Shown here: piece after piece, positions 42,253 through 51,637 of the stretch
Layout: every line of letters begins with the position of its first letter
Numbering within the stretch: position 1 is the first letter of the stretch
Source: an uncultured Shewanella sp.
Lineage (GTDB): Bacteria > Pseudomonadota > Gammaproteobacteria > Enterobacterales > Shewanellaceae
Assembly: GCF_947491715.1 (NCBI RefSeq)
Contig: NZ_CANLKR010000020.1
Span: 43,443 to 107,442, forward strand
Direction: 5' to 3'
DNA length: 64,000 nucleotides
The notes under the pieces: generated by a model
The model's database searches: none
The model's input: only the letters and a program-made list of their open reading frames with translations
Told to the model about the DNA's origin: nothing
Translations under genes and position numbers: made by a program

Positions 42253-42716
42253 GGCTTACTCGCTCTGTGTTTGATGCGAGTAATGACATAGCCCAAAACG
42301 GGGACATGTTCATAAAGCATGGCACCTAAGTCCAAATAATCACGATGAAAGATCACCCGTTCATTTTCTGCTTTGATGTGCGAGTGACCTTGGACTGTGA
42401 TGGGACGCTTGCCGTTTAATTTTTTATGACACAAGATCATAGTCCAATAAATGGCCGCTTCATGGGCTTGATAAAAAGTATGGTCTATTTGAAATTGACA
42501 GCTTGTGACGTGCTGGTAAATTTGTTCGAAATAGTGGAGCAAATTATCCAAGCCTTTGACTGTGTGCATAGGATCAGAAAAGTGAACATCACTGTGATAA
42601 ACCTGCTTGATTAATCCTAAATTGTTTGTGCCAAGCTGACTGTATAATTCAACAAAAGCCTTTAGCCATTGTGGATGTGAAAGTGGATCTGTCATTGTTC
42701 CTTTTTGTTCAATCAT
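42249..42716 (-). CDS. NTF2-like (SnoaL-type) protein
   Basis: A 155-residue protein with the nuclear-transport-factor-2 fold pattern: WLKAFVELYSQLG, VYHSDVHFSDPMHTVKGLDNLLHYF, then AAIYWTMILCHKKLNGKRPITVQGHSHI and VIFHRDYLDLGAMLYEHVPVLG. NTF2-like cavities bind small hydrophobic molecules or act as isomerases. Regularly found beside photolyase in ECF/ChrR operons of Shewanella and Vibrio. Two ATGs are possible (42716 and 42695), both with acceptable ribosome binding sites; I keep the longer. Confidence 0.86.
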   Translation of the reverse strand: MIEQKGTMTDPLSHPQWLKAFVELYSQLGTNNLGLIKQVYHSDVHFSDPMHTVKGLDNLLHYFEQIYQHVTSCQFQIDHTFYQAHEAAIYWTMILCHKKLNGKRPITVQGHSHIKAENERVIFHRDYLDLGAMLYEHVPVLGYVITRIKHRASKP

Positions 42717-42719
42717 TTG

Positions 42720-44144
42720 TTATCCCTTTTTGAAAAAATCAAGCGCTCTCAATCTTGCCTGCTTGTGATCCACAAGTGGTGGCCAGTATGCTGTGGCATC
42801 TGGGTGTTGTTTAAGGTACTCATGGGGAAAATGGATCGCTTTATTGGGCACCGCACTTAACTCGGGTAAATAGCGCCGAATAAACTCCCCATTAGGATCA
42901 AACTTTTGACTTTGAAGAATGGGATTGAAAATTCTAAAGTAGGGCTGCGCATCGCAGCCTGTGCTAGCGGCCCACTGCCATCCGCCGTTATTGGCACTGA
43001 AGTCACCATCAATCAAGTGAGACATAAAAAATTGCTCCCCCCAATGCCAATCGATTAATAAATGTTTGGTTAAAAAGCTGGCGACAATCATTCTTAGCCG
43101 ATTGTGCATCCACCCGGTTTTAAGCAATTGGCGCATGGCCGCATCGACAATTGGATACCCTGTTTTGGCTTGGCACCAAGCATTGAAATGACTAACTGAA
43201 TTGAGCCAAGGTAAGTTTTGATACTGGCGTTGAAAACAGTCTCCTTGGATCAATTTTGGAAAGTGAAACAGTAAGTGCTTGTAAAAATCACGCCAAATAA
43301 GTTCATTAAGCCAAGAAAAATGGGGATGTTCAGTATCAAAGAGTACTTGAGGCTGGGCTTGAATGAGTTGGGTGACGACTAAACGAGGGCTAATGGCCCC
43401 TATGGCAAAATAGGGGGAAAGTCCCGATGTGCCTTTAATGGCCGGAAAATCGCGATTTGCTGTGTAGTGTTGCACTTTTTCTTGTAAAAATAGAGGAAGT
43501 ACTTGCGTCATCATTTGATGACTGAGAGGCCAAGCGCTGGAGTTTTTGCTGGGATAATCGAACTGAAAAGTGTGATCTGATATTTCGTGTATTGAAGTGG
43601 GTGTTTCTATCTCAACAGGATTGATACACATGGGTAGGGTGGGTGTTTCGACACATTCGATGCCGTTTGTTTGTACACAGGTTAACCATGCTTTTTTAAA
43701 GGGCGTAAAGACCTTGAACATTTGTTCTTGTTTATTCAGTATTTTTCCCCGAGCCACCAGGATATCCGATTCAAACAAGGTAAGCTTAAGTGAAAGATCT
43801 TGTAAGGCATTATCGCGCCTGATTTCGCTGATTTCATGTTCACGATTAGCGAAAACCTGCGTGATATTATGCTGCTGACAATAGGCGAGTAAGACGTCAC
43901 TTTGGCTTTTATAACAGTTGGCCGTTAAGTGAAGGAGTGTGATCCCAAAAGAAGCAAGCTGTTGCTTGAGCATGCTTAAATGCCTCGCAATAAAATCGGC
44001 TTGGATCGGCGCCAAATGATGTTGTTGCCAATGAATAGGCGTTGAAATATACAGGGCGGTGGTTGCCCCTGATAATATGGCTTGCACTAGAGCTGGATTG
44101 TCATGAACGCGAAGATCACGACGCAGCCAAAGTAAGGAATTCAA
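42720..44144 (-). CDS. phrB: deoxyribodipyrimidine (CPD) photolyase
   Basis: A 474-residue flavoenzyme that uses blue light to split cyclobutane pyrimidine dimers. N-terminal photolyase domain MNSLLWLRRDLRVHDNPAL; FAD-binding domain with GTSGLSPYFAIGAISPR, WLNELIWRDFYKHLLFHFP, GYPIVDAAMRQLLKTGWMHNR, and the signature DWHWGEQFF and DGDFSANNGGWQWAASTGCD. Length matches E. coli PhrB (472). It uses TTG, overlapping the DUF523/DUF1722 stop, so translation is probably coupled. Photolyase is a conserved target of ChrR-controlled sigma factors. Confidence 0.97.
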   Translation of the reverse strand: MNSLLWLRRDLRVHDNPALVQAILSGATTALYISTPIHWQQHHLAPIQADFIARHLSMLKQQLASFGITLLHLTANCYKSQSDVLLAYCQQHNITQVFANREHEISEIRRDNALQDLSLKLTLFESDILVARGKILNKQEQMFKVFTPFKKAWLTCVQTNGIECVETPTLPMCINPVEIETPTSIHEISDHTFQFDYPSKNSSAWPLSHQMMTQVLPLFLQEKVQHYTANRDFPAIKGTSGLSPYFAIGAISPRLVVTQLIQAQPQVLFDTEHPHFSWLNELIWRDFYKHLLFHFPKLIQGDCFQRQYQNLPWLNSVSHFNAWCQAKTGYPIVDAAMRQLLKTGWMHNRLRMIVASFLTKHLLIDWHWGEQFFMSHLIDGDFSANNGGWQWAASTGCDAQPYFRIFNPILQSQKFDPNGEFIRRYLPELSAVPNKAIHFPHEYLKQHPDATAYWPPLVDHKQARLRALDFFKKG

Positions 44145-45097
44145 TAGCCATACCTCAATTTAAGGGTTTCTGGGTGTGGATTAAGGTAAGCTTGCTGGCT
44201 TAAGTATTCATTAGGAAATTCAAGTAAATAATGCTTAATTAAGGTCAATGGGACTAATAACGGTGTCAAGCCTTTGCGGTAAGAGGCAATGGCTTTTGAG
44301 AGCTCTGCTCGTTTGTTTTTATTTAAGTGTTTTTTAAAGTAACCTTGTAAATGTTGCAGGGTATTTGTGTGCGATTTTTTTGAGGCCAGATGACGCAACG
44401 CATTCATGAGTAACAGAATGTATTTTTCGCCTAATTGCTCAATGGATAAAGTGGACTTGGTGCCTAATAGTTGCCCCAGTTTTCTGTAACTTTCGAGGTG
44501 ATGGCTTAATACTAAATATTTAACTTGACTGTGAAAAGTGATTAACTTGTGTTTGTTCAAGCCGTTGGCTTTGAGTGTTAGCCACTTTTGGTAGGTGAAA
44601 ATACGGGTAATGAAGTTTTCACGTAATAGTGGATCGTTAAGGCGGCCACTTTCTTCAACGGGTAAGGCTGGGTTGGCTTCCATGATTTGACGAGCGAATA
44701 GTCCAATGCCCGTTGCACTTGAGCCTTTACCGTGATGATGGTAGATCTTAACCCGCTCCATGCCACAAGTCGGACTCTTGGCACAGAAAATGAATCCCGC
44801 CAGATCCGTGCAAATGTTGGCAATGTCTTTACCATATTGGGTGATGGCTTGAGTGACATCCTGGCTGCCATCGGGGCGTGAAAGGAAGACTTGAGCGCCT
44901 TTGTCTATTTGCCGAATGCTTTTTCTTGGAGTGGGAAGACCCACTGCAACTTCAGGGCAAATGGGGTTGAATTGCACATATTCACTCAATTGTTCAGTGC
45001 AAAACACGGAGCGTTTATGCCCGCCGTCAAATCGCACATTTTGTCCCATGACACAGGCACTAATGCCTATTTTCATTTTGTTGATGATGCTATTCAT
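44141..45097 (-). CDS. DUF523/DUF1722 fusion protein (YbgA-like)
   Basis: A 318-residue protein with an N-terminal DUF523 domain (ISACVMGQNVRFDGGHKRS, CPEVAVGLPTPRKSIR, FIFCAKSPTCGMERV, with conserved Cys that could hold a metal cluster) and a C-terminal DUF1722 domain (FHSQVKYLVLSHHLESYRKLG, KHLNKNKRAEL, PLTLIKHYLLEFPNEYLSQQAYLNPHP). This is the YbgA-like arrangement next to phr in many proteobacteria. A role in DNA repair or nucleotide chemistry is suspected from context only. In-frame ATGs at 45097 and 45076 are both usable. Confidence 0.9.
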   Translation of the reverse strand: MNSIINKMKIGISACVMGQNVRFDGGHKRSVFCTEQLSEYVQFNPICPEVAVGLPTPRKSIRQIDKGAQVFLSRPDGSQDVTQAITQYGKDIANICTDLAGFIFCAKSPTCGMERVKIYHHHGKGSSATGIGLFARQIMEANPALPVEESGRLNDPLLRENFITRIFTYQKWLTLKANGLNKHKLITFHSQVKYLVLSHHLESYRKLGQLLGTKSTLSIEQLGEKYILLLMNALRHLASKKSHTNTLQHLQGYFKKHLNKNKRAELSKAIASYRKGLTPLLVPLTLIKHYLLEFPNEYLSQQAYLNPHPETLKLRYGY

Positions 45098-45116
45098 TAT
45101 GATTACCCGCTGCTTT

Positions 45117-45800
45117 TCAGTAGATTAACTTACCAAGAGGATTTAATATTTGTGATACACCTTGAGTAAATTTAAGTGCATCACTGGAAACGGTGAGGCA
45201 AACACAGCCGCTTGTTGAAACTGGTTGATGAGTATGTTCATCATTTAACCAGATAAAATCTCCAGCTTGATAGGTCCCCATCTCATCTTCAAAGCTACCT
45301 TGCAATAATAAGGTGATTTCAAACCCTTTGTGGGTGTGGCGAGGTACACTGCCTGCTTTAGCTATGCTCAATAAACTCATTCTGCGTTCATCATCATCAA
45401 CATTGAGCCGAGAACGCGATATTTTCCCTATGCCTTGCCATTCATTCAGTTCAATAGACTTTAGAGCCGTTGGTAAAGGCAGGCGTTGTCCTTCAATTTC
45501 AATCTCAGTGATTGTCTTAGGAAGTGATAACTTAACCTCCTGTGGACTGTCGGTGATCTTATTGATGAGAGCAATGTCATCATATGCGCTCATTGTAACA
45601 TTTACAGTGTCAGCCTCCTGGTTGTCGTGCTCAGCTAAATGAAAATGGATCAAGGCGGCTTCTTGAGTTAGCTTGGCTACTTTTTGCTGACAAGCTGTGC
45701 ACATTTCAACGTGACTCGACACTATGATTGACAGGCTAATGCTTAAATCGGCTTCAACAAAACGGGTGAGTATTGCGTCTGAGGGATGATAATTAATCAT
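45117..45800 (-). CDS. chrR: ChrR-family zinc anti-sigma factor
   Basis: A 227-residue protein starting at ATG 45800, which overlaps the sigma-factor stop by 8 nt. The N-terminal part has the zinc anti-sigma signature H-x3-C-x2-C (SSHVEMCTACQQ), and the C-terminal half is a cupin, with RHTHKGFEITLLLQGSFEDE and GDFIWLNDEHTHQPV. In Rhodobacter, ChrR holds the sigma factor inactive until singlet oxygen is sensed. Everything needed for that scheme is present here. It is part of the operon whose promoter its partner recognises. Confidence 0.93.
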   Translation of the reverse strand: MINYHPSDAILTRFVEADLSISLSIIVSSHVEMCTACQQKVAKLTQEAALIHFHLAEHDNQEADTVNVTMSAYDDIALINKITDSPQEVKLSLPKTITEIEIEGQRLPLPTALKSIELNEWQGIGKISRSRLNVDDDERRMSLLSIAKAGSVPRHTHKGFEITLLLQGSFEDEMGTYQAGDFIWLNDEHTHQPVSTSGCVCLTVSSDALKFTQGVSQILNPLGKLIY

Positions 45801-46419
45801 GATCTTGTTCTCCCAATTGCTGCTTGAGTTTAGAAAGTGCAAGCCTGAGGCGAGACTTTACTGTCCCTAGAGGCACATTCAATCGCTTCGCCAGTTGTTC
45901 TTGTGAGAGGTCGTGGTAATAAATGCCTTTAATCACCTCTTGCTGAGCTGGGGGCAGGGTGTCAACGCAATTAAGTAATTGTTTATCTTGTAAGTGATCA
46001 TTAACGCTATGATGGTGTGGTGTTGCCCCACACATGTCTTCTAGTGGCCAGATAATATTTGAAAAAATGTGCTCAGATTGAGTTTTCATCTTACGCAACA
46101 TGTCAAAGCTGGTATTGCGCATGATGGTAAATACCCATGTTGTGGCAGCCCCTTTATTTTCTTGGTACAAATGGGCTTTTTTCCAAACATTCGTCATGGT
46201 TTCTTGAATAAGTTCATTGGCCATGGCATCACTGTTGAACTTGCTCACACCGAATTGTTTTATTTTTGGCGCAAAGAACTGAAAAAGCTGAGTAAAAGCG
46301 TGTTTATCTTTGTGAGCTGCGACTGAACGAAGGCTATCACTCAGATCGACGGTCTGGGAAGAATGAAGTGGAATATGATACTCCTTATCCTGTGTATATT
46401 TGTGCATGCCTACCTGCAT
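45793..46419 (-). CDS. rpoE: ECF sigma factor (ChrR-controlled, RpoE/ECF11-like)
   Basis: A 208-residue sigma factor with region 2 (FTQLFQFFAPKIKQFGVSK, then ELIQETMTNVWKKAHLY and TTWVFTIMRNTSFDMLRK) and region 4 (LPPAQQEVIKGIYYHDLSQEQLAKR, then VPLGTVKSRLRLALSKL), separated by a short linker. The adjacent anti-sigma is ChrR-type, which places it with the singlet-oxygen-responsive ECF group rather than the envelope-stress RpoE/RseA group. The region upstream (46452-46479) has a matching TGATCC box, so the operon is likely autoregulated. Confidence 0.93.
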   Translation of the reverse strand: MQVGMHKYTQDKEYHIPLHSSQTVDLSDSLRSVAAHKDKHAFTQLFQFFAPKIKQFGVSKFNSDAMANELIQETMTNVWKKAHLYQENKGAATTWVFTIMRNTSFDMLRKMKTQSEHIFSNIIWPLEDMCGATPHHHSVNDHLQDKQLLNCVDTLPPAQQEVIKGIYYHDLSQEQLAKRLNVPLGTVKSRLRLALSKLKQQLGEQDHD

Positions 46420-46451
46420 TTTAGACCAACTCTTTGATGTGTTTAAATTCC

Positions 46452-46479
46452 AATACGGTTGAATTTGAAATAAGGATCA
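46452..46479 (-). promoter_or_regulatory. candidate ECF-type promoter of the sigma/ChrR operon
   Basis: On the minus strand TGATCC (46479-46474) is followed after 16 nt by CGTATT (46457-46452), 33 nt before the sigma-factor ATG. TGATCC is the -35 word of promoters used by ChrR-linked sigma factors in Rhodobacter. The -10 assignment is less certain. Confidence 0.6.
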
Positions 46480-46652
46480 CTTTATGTCGGTATTAGTATC
46501 GTTTTTTAAGTTATCCGTGTGGTTATGATTTCTTAGCTTACAACAAAAGTGATTGAGGTGCGGCTACGGTTTTAGTCTGAATGGGTGATGTTGTCACTGG
46601 CTGTTTATTGATATTTTGAGTACCGCTTCATTTTTCAATACAGAGAAAACAG

Positions 46653-46949
46653 ATGGCTATTAGTGCGTTGCAGGCAAAAAAATATTGGCAGGCGAACATT
46701 CGTTTAGTCTTGAGTTTACTCGCTATTTGGGCTTTTGTGTCTTTTGGCTGTGGTATTTTGTGGGTTGATATTCTCAATCAAGTCACTTTTTTTGGTTTTA
46801 AACTGGGGTTTTGGTTTGCCCAGCAGGGCAGTATTTATGTGTTTGTCGTGCTGATTTTTATCTATGTCCGGCAAATGAACAAGCTAGATAAGCGTTATGG
46901 TGTACAAGAAAGTGATAGCCGTTCATCAAACCATGGAGACGAGCAATAA
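46653..46949 (+). CDS. DUF4212 small subunit of a sodium:solute symporter
   Basis: A 98-residue membrane protein. The AKKYWQANIRLVLSLLAIW start, two helices (about 17-37 and 50-70) separated by an FGFKLGFWFAQQGSIYVFV loop and a polar C-terminus are typical of DUF4212. The family always accompanies an SSS-family symporter, here overlapping in TAATG. Together they are thought to move acetate or related short-chain acids with sodium. Confidence 0.9.
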   Translation: MAISALQAKKYWQANIRLVLSLLAIWAFVSFGCGILWVDILNQVTFFGFKLGFWFAQQGSIYVFVVLIFIYVRQMNKLDKRYGVQESDSRSSNHGDEQ

Positions 46950-48634
46950 TGGATGTGCAAACGCTCACTTTTATGATGATCGGTGCGAGCTTTGTTTTGT
47001 ATATTGCGATAGCCATATGGAGCCGAGCGGGTTCAACGACAGAATTTTATATTGCTGGCGGCGGCGTGCATCCCATCGCCAATGGCATGGCGACGGCGGC
47101 AGATTGGATGTCGGCGGCGTCTTTTATTTCCATGGCCGGTCTCATTTCATTTATGGGGTACGATGGTGGCGTATTTTTAATGGGCTGGACGGGGGGCTAT
47201 GTCCTGTTAGCCCTATGTCTTGCGCCTTATTTGCGTAAATTTGGCAAATTTACCGTACCTGATTTTATTGGCGATCGTTATTATTCTCAAACGGCCCGAA
47301 CGGTGGCAGTGATCTGTACCATTTTTATTTCTTTTACTTATGTTGCTGGGCAAATGCGTGGTGTGGGGGTGGTGTTCTCACGTTTTTTAGAAGTGGATAT
47401 TGTGACTGGTGTCATGATTGGCATGGGAGTGGTGTTCTTCTATGCAGTATTAGGGGGAATGAAAGGAATAACTTACACCCAAGTGGCCCAATATTGTGTA
47501 TTAATCTTTGCGTATTTAGTGCCCGCTGTTTTTATTTCTGTCCTGATGACAGGTCATATTATTCCTCAGCTTGGTTTTGGGGCGACAATCCATGATGGCT
47601 CAGAGATGTATTTATTGCATAAACTCGATGCCCTATCCCATGAACTGGGTTTTTCCGCTTATACCCAGGGTGATAAGAGTCAGCTAGATGTGCTCTTTAT
47701 TACCTTCGCACTGATGGTGGGAACGGCAGGATTGCCTCATGTTATCGTGCGTTTTTTTACTGTTCCTCAAGTTAAGGATGCCAGAAAATCAGCAGGCTGG
47801 GCATTGTTTTTTATTGCTTTACTGTATACCACGGCGCCATCGATTGCGGCTTTTGCGCGAGTGAATATGATCAACACTATTAACGATGAGGATAATCAAG
47901 GGGTCTTGTATGGCAATGCGCCAAATTGGATAAAAAACTGGGAGAAAACCGGCTTAATTCAGTGGCAAGATAACAATAACGATGGGCGCATGTATTATTC
48001 AGGTGATGATCGCAATGAGATGATCATCGACCGTGACATCATGGTATTAGCCAATCCTGAGATTGCGAACCTGCCTAATTGGGTGATTGCACTGGTGGCG
48101 GCGGGTGGTATTGCAGCAGCGTTGTCCACATCGGCGGGTCTGTTACTGGTGATTTCATCGGCGATTTCCCACGATTTATGTAAACGTAATCTCATGCCCA
48201 ATATTACTGAAAAACAAGAATTATTATTTGCGCGAGTGGCAGCTGGTGTCGCGATTGGTGTGGCAGGATATTTAGGTATTCATCCACCGGATTATGTCGC
48301 GTCAGTGGTGGCGTTTGCTTTTGGGCTTGCCGCATCATCATTCTTTCCTGCCATCATCATGGGTATTTTTTATAAGGCCATGAACCGGGAAGGCGCGGTG
48401 ACAGGCATGCTCTGTGGAATAGTTTTCACAGCCTCATATATTATTTATTTTAAATTTATTGCTACGCCCGACATGAATGTGCCCGAAAACTGGTGGTTTG
48501 GTATTTCACCAGAGGGCATTGGCACGGTGGGCATGTTAATTAATTTTGCTGTGGCTTTTGTTGTGTGTCGATTAACCCCCGCAACACCCGATAACATAAA
48601 GGATTTAGTCGACTCCATTCGTCGACCTGTTTAG
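46949..48634 (+). CDS. sodium:solute symporter (acetate-permease-like, VC_2705 subfamily)
   Basis: A 561-residue integral membrane protein with about 13 helices. Family segments: EFYIAGGGVHPIANGMATAADWMSAASFIS-like N-terminal motif (given here in part), GQMRGVGVVFSRFL, GLPHVIVRFFTVPQVKDARKS, TSAGLLLVISSAISHD and the C-terminal NWWFGISPEGIGTVG. Its pairing with a DUF4212 subunit marks it as the two-component VC_2705-type subgroup related to ActP. A hydrophilic insert around residues 300-350 (DEDNQGVLYGNAPNW, DNNNDGRMYYS) is present in this subgroup. The substrate is probably a carboxylate; not proven. Confidence 0.92.
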   Translation: MDVQTLTFMMIGASFVLYIAIAIWSRAGSTTEFYIAGGGVHPIANGMATAADWMSAASFISMAGLISFMGYDGGVFLMGWTGGYVLLALCLAPYLRKFGKFTVPDFIGDRYYSQTARTVAVICTIFISFTYVAGQMRGVGVVFSRFLEVDIVTGVMIGMGVVFFYAVLGGMKGITYTQVAQYCVLIFAYLVPAVFISVLMTGHIIPQLGFGATIHDGSEMYLLHKLDALSHELGFSAYTQGDKSQLDVLFITFALMVGTAGLPHVIVRFFTVPQVKDARKSAGWALFFIALLYTTAPSIAAFARVNMINTINDEDNQGVLYGNAPNWIKNWEKTGLIQWQDNNNDGRMYYSGDDRNEMIIDRDIMVLANPEIANLPNWVIALVAAGGIAAALSTSAGLLLVISSAISHDLCKRNLMPNITEKQELLFARVAAGVAIGVAGYLGIHPPDYVASVVAFAFGLAASSFFPAIIMGIFYKAMNREGAVTGMLCGIVFTASYIIYFKFIATPDMNVPENWWFGISPEGIGTVGMLINFAVAFVVCRLTPATPDNIKDLVDSIRRPV

Positions 48635-48883
48635 TCTTTATATTTCTTATTTATTAATGCATTTCGTCATGTGGCCTCAGGGAACTGTTTTACCATAAAA
48701 AATAGCAGTATGAATAGGGTATGTTTTAAAGTGGCTTGTTGAAGTCAGAGCCTCATTTGCAATTTGAATCGTCATGACTAGCTTTAATATAGGACAGATG
48801 GTGTGCGTTGAATGATGGTCTTGATGAGCGTTAATCCTGCCATTAATCATCGCTGAGTTGTTAACAATATGAAGGGATTCATT

Positions 48884-50152
48884 ATGAGCAGTGCATTGAG
48901 ATTAGAGACACTGATGAGTCATGCTAGTCAATATTTTGATTTAACAGAGTCGAGTCATCAAGATCATTTATTTTGGCTAGCAGACGCCTTACTGGAATTA
49001 AATGATATTTCATCCAATCAATTGAGCTACTTATCTTTACAACCTAATACTCCTCTTGAGTTTCAACTTGCTGTGAAACTCGTCTGTTCTAGGCGTTATA
49101 TGTTAAGTGTGAGTCAACCCATTAGCGTTGGCGTGGTGTACGCCATGTGGGGAGAGCACCATCGTTTACGTCAAAAAACTGAGCAAAACCCCAATGGTGA
49201 AGACTCATTAAACGTCAAAATCCGCCAATTAAATTGGGCTTGTCAGGACTCCATGGTGAATTGGTCACTTTATCCTGTTGATGATGGTTGTCCTCATAAA
49301 AGTTATGATATTGCTAAAAATATAGTGAGTCAACATGATGAAGGTCAACGCGTTACTGTACTGCATTTAAAAGATGGTTTGGCTGAGCCTAAAGGGCCGT
49401 TAGCCAATTTAACCTCATTAAGTGACTCCAGTAAAGGCGGAGCGATTATTTTTGGATGCCTTAAAGCCCTAGAGAAACAAATGGATGCCATTATTTATAC
49501 TGACGCCGACAATTCAGTGCATCTGGGTCAGCTTGGATTAATTTTAGAGCCCTTTATAGAGCGAAATGTGCAAGTGGTACTCGGTAATCGCAAGCATTTT
49601 GAATCTATCTTAGTGAAACAAGAGGAACGTTGGGGGGTGGGTATTAAAACCTTAAGACATATGCAAAGAATGGTGGGCAGTGAGATTTTCTCAAAAGGGA
49701 TCCGTGATACTCAAGCGGCGTTTAAGTTATTCAGCCGAAAGGCGCTCATCACGATTTTGGCGGCGCCAACCGTGTTTGACTTCTCGTTTGATACTGATTG
49801 GATTCTCGCGTCGATGAAAGAAAAATTACTGATTGAAACCATTCCTTTTGCTTTTATTGATTCCTCAGCCGAGTCAGCATCGGTGGTACAAGGGCCGATG
49901 AGTACTTGGCTGACTTTATTAACGGGATTAGTTAAAGCTGTGCGTGCAAGAGGGGTGAAACATGATGCAGGCATGGCAAAAGTGATCGATGAGCATGTCA
50001 AAACCGTTAACGATCTTGAACTGATTATTGATTTGTTGCCACCAGAACTTAAAGAGGTGTCTGATAGTGTCTTAGGTCAACAGGCCTTGATGTCACCAGA
50101 GTCCTTATCTCATTGGCTGGCGCAAGTGAAAGCGGAGCAAGTGAAAATGTAA
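48884..50152 (+). CDS. GT2-like glycosyltransferase
   Basis: A 422-residue protein. The ATG at 48884 has GAAGGGA upstream; an ATG at 48869 is less supported. After an N-terminal helical part of about 100 residues comes a GT-A nucleotide-sugar domain: NWSLYPVDDGCPHKSYDIA, a GGAIIFGCLKALEKQMDAIIYTDAD segment with the metal-binding Asp-x-Asp (given in part), LGNRKHFES and IRDTQAAFKLFSRKAL, resembling dolichyl-phosphate-mannose-type GT2 enzymes. It is soluble with no transmembrane helix. The acceptor is unknown, and there is no polysaccharide cluster nearby. Confidence 0.83.
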   Translation: MSSALRLETLMSHASQYFDLTESSHQDHLFWLADALLELNDISSNQLSYLSLQPNTPLEFQLAVKLVCSRRYMLSVSQPISVGVVYAMWGEHHRLRQKTEQNPNGEDSLNVKIRQLNWACQDSMVNWSLYPVDDGCPHKSYDIAKNIVSQHDEGQRVTVLHLKDGLAEPKGPLANLTSLSDSSKGGAIIFGCLKALEKQMDAIIYTDADNSVHLGQLGLILEPFIERNVQVVLGNRKHFESILVKQEERWGVGIKTLRHMQRMVGSEIFSKGIRDTQAAFKLFSRKALITILAAPTVFDFSFDTDWILASMKEKLLIETIPFAFIDSSAESASVVQGPMSTWLTLLTGLVKAVRARGVKHDAGMAKVIDEHVKTVNDLELIIDLLPPELKEVSDSVLGQQALMSPESLSHWLAQVKAEQVKM

Positions 50153-50344
50153 TAAGATTGAGACGAGTTCAATAAGATTTCAGTGCAATAAAAAATCGTC
50201 AACGAGATTGCTTGTAAAGTGGTCAGCAAGCGAAGATATCATCAATATGATCTTGAAAACATTATCCAGAATGTGATGTCAATGATATTGATTTTGTGCT
50301 TGTTCTTAAAATGTCATTACGACTTGTCATATACGCTGGACTGA

Positions 50345-50545
50345 CTAAAAGTCGACGACATCATTGATATTCCAATCATGTTGTTCACGACATAACGGAC
50401 ACATAAAGCGATGAGATTGATTATTATTGAGCATGGTCGTATTGCCATGGTTTTCAAGATGGGTAAACTTTAGCCCCGTTGGGGTGGGCCTTAACTTATT
50501 GGGGCAAATAATCTCAATCATTTTGCTGCTTTTCGTATCTTCCAT
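50345..50545 (-). CDS. small CxxC protein
   Basis: A 66-residue protein with IICPNKLRP near the start and RFMCPLCREQHDW near the end. The three cysteines and nearby His could bind zinc, although a full four-Cys ribbon is not seen. TAGGTA lies about 9 nt before the ATG. It stands alone; the function is unknown. Confidence 0.55.
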   Translation of the reverse strand: MEDTKSSKMIEIICPNKLRPTPTGLKFTHLENHGNTTMLNNNQSHRFMCPLCREQHDWNINDVVDF

Positions 50546-50731
50546 TGATCAATCTACCTAAATGACAAAATGCGCTGCATTTTTGAGAGCAGGTATTAAA
50601 GTGTAATACAAATTAACAGCAGTTCAAGCTGGATGGTGGGGGTTGGTCTTATATTCTAGCTTAAAGATAAGAGTGGCGTCATCGATAGTGTTGATAGTTG
50701 ACACTGTGCGGGGATGCGTCAGAATCAAGGC

Positions 50732-50756
50732 TTTGTGTTTTGTGTTTTGTGTTTTG
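50732..50756. repeat. 7-bp simple repeat (TTTTGTG-type) x3.5
   Basis: G's recur exactly every 7 bases (50735, 50742, 50749, 50756) in TTTGTG/TTTTGTG units, non-coding. Confidence 0.85.
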
Positions 50757-50853
50757 ATTTTTGACTGACGTTCATTCTGGGGTCTCTATAGGTTGCGGGT
50801 TTGATCTTGGGGCACGTTCCCCATGTGAATTAGAGTAGGCTTTTCCCCCTGAG

Positions 50854-51400
50854 TTGGCCAAAAAGCTCACCCCTTATGCTGGACTAAGAAAACAGCAAGC
50901 CCAAGCTGCCTTAATGGATTTTCCTTTGGCTCTTTGCTCCGGTGAGGTGTCTGAAATCAATGACTATGCAAAAAACAAGCTGTTGAGCGACTTGAATCAT
51001 TATGGCAAAATTCCCATAGTTTTGTGGCTTTTGATTACTTACCTACACCTTGTTAAACAGTGATTGCTTCAGTGGCGTTTCAATATGGTAACTTATCTAT
51101 TCGTACGCCCCATTTTTGGCGTCAGGTGCCTAAGGGGGATTGGTTTGCAGCTCTGGAAAATTGACGTCATTTTGGTGATATGTATTCAACTCGTCGTAAT
51201 AAGGAGGCTGACTTACTGGAATCTTGGCTGATAAAAGGTGAAACGGCTTAAGTCTATCAGTTTATTTGATTATGGATCCATGTTGTTACCTCATGATTAA
51301 GGCTATGAAGTGGATGGGAACGCCAGTGAAGATAGTTTCATTTGTTGTGGCGATTTTCTTAGACCACTAGAGGTAGCCGATAAAGAATCATAACGTCTAT
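50854..51400 (+). pseudogene. interrupted coding-like sequence
   Basis: The frame from 50854 reads LAKKLTPYAGLRKQQAQAAL and goes on for about 69 codons, then stops; a second frame gives PHFWRQVPKGDWFAALEN, a stop, RHFGDMYSTRRNKEADLLE and WLIKGETA, then another stop. This looks like one gene broken by nonsense and frameshift changes. The family is not recognised; there are no transposase hallmarks. Confidence 0.4.
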
Positions 51401-51637
51401 CATGAGAAAAGCAGACTTATTTACCATAAATAAGTGATGTGCAGTAAAAAGGCCTTATCAATGCAGTCCGTAGGAGCTGTGTAAACGTGTTCTATTCTTT
51501 GTGGTAGAGAATTAGCTTAGCAGGCTAGGCTGTACGCTCAACGCAGCGATTAAAACACGTTTATTTTGAACATCATTCAACCACGAAAAACAACAGTTCC
51601 TAATGAGTCGCTATGTGTTGATTGTTAACTATGGGTG

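Larger units (their letters stand above)
50546..51637. other. decayed region between small CxxC gene and aminotransferase gene
   Basis: About 1,090 bp with no intact gene. It holds a short GTTTTGT-like 7-bp repeat (50732-50756) and interrupted coding-like frames at 50854-51400. I could not place promoters. Confidence 0.5.

Noticed and set aside
45793..46419. Envelope-stress RpoE (RseA-controlled)
   Set aside because: The partner is a ChrR-type zinc/cupin anti-sigma, with no rseA/rseB and with photolyase and lipid genes downstream.
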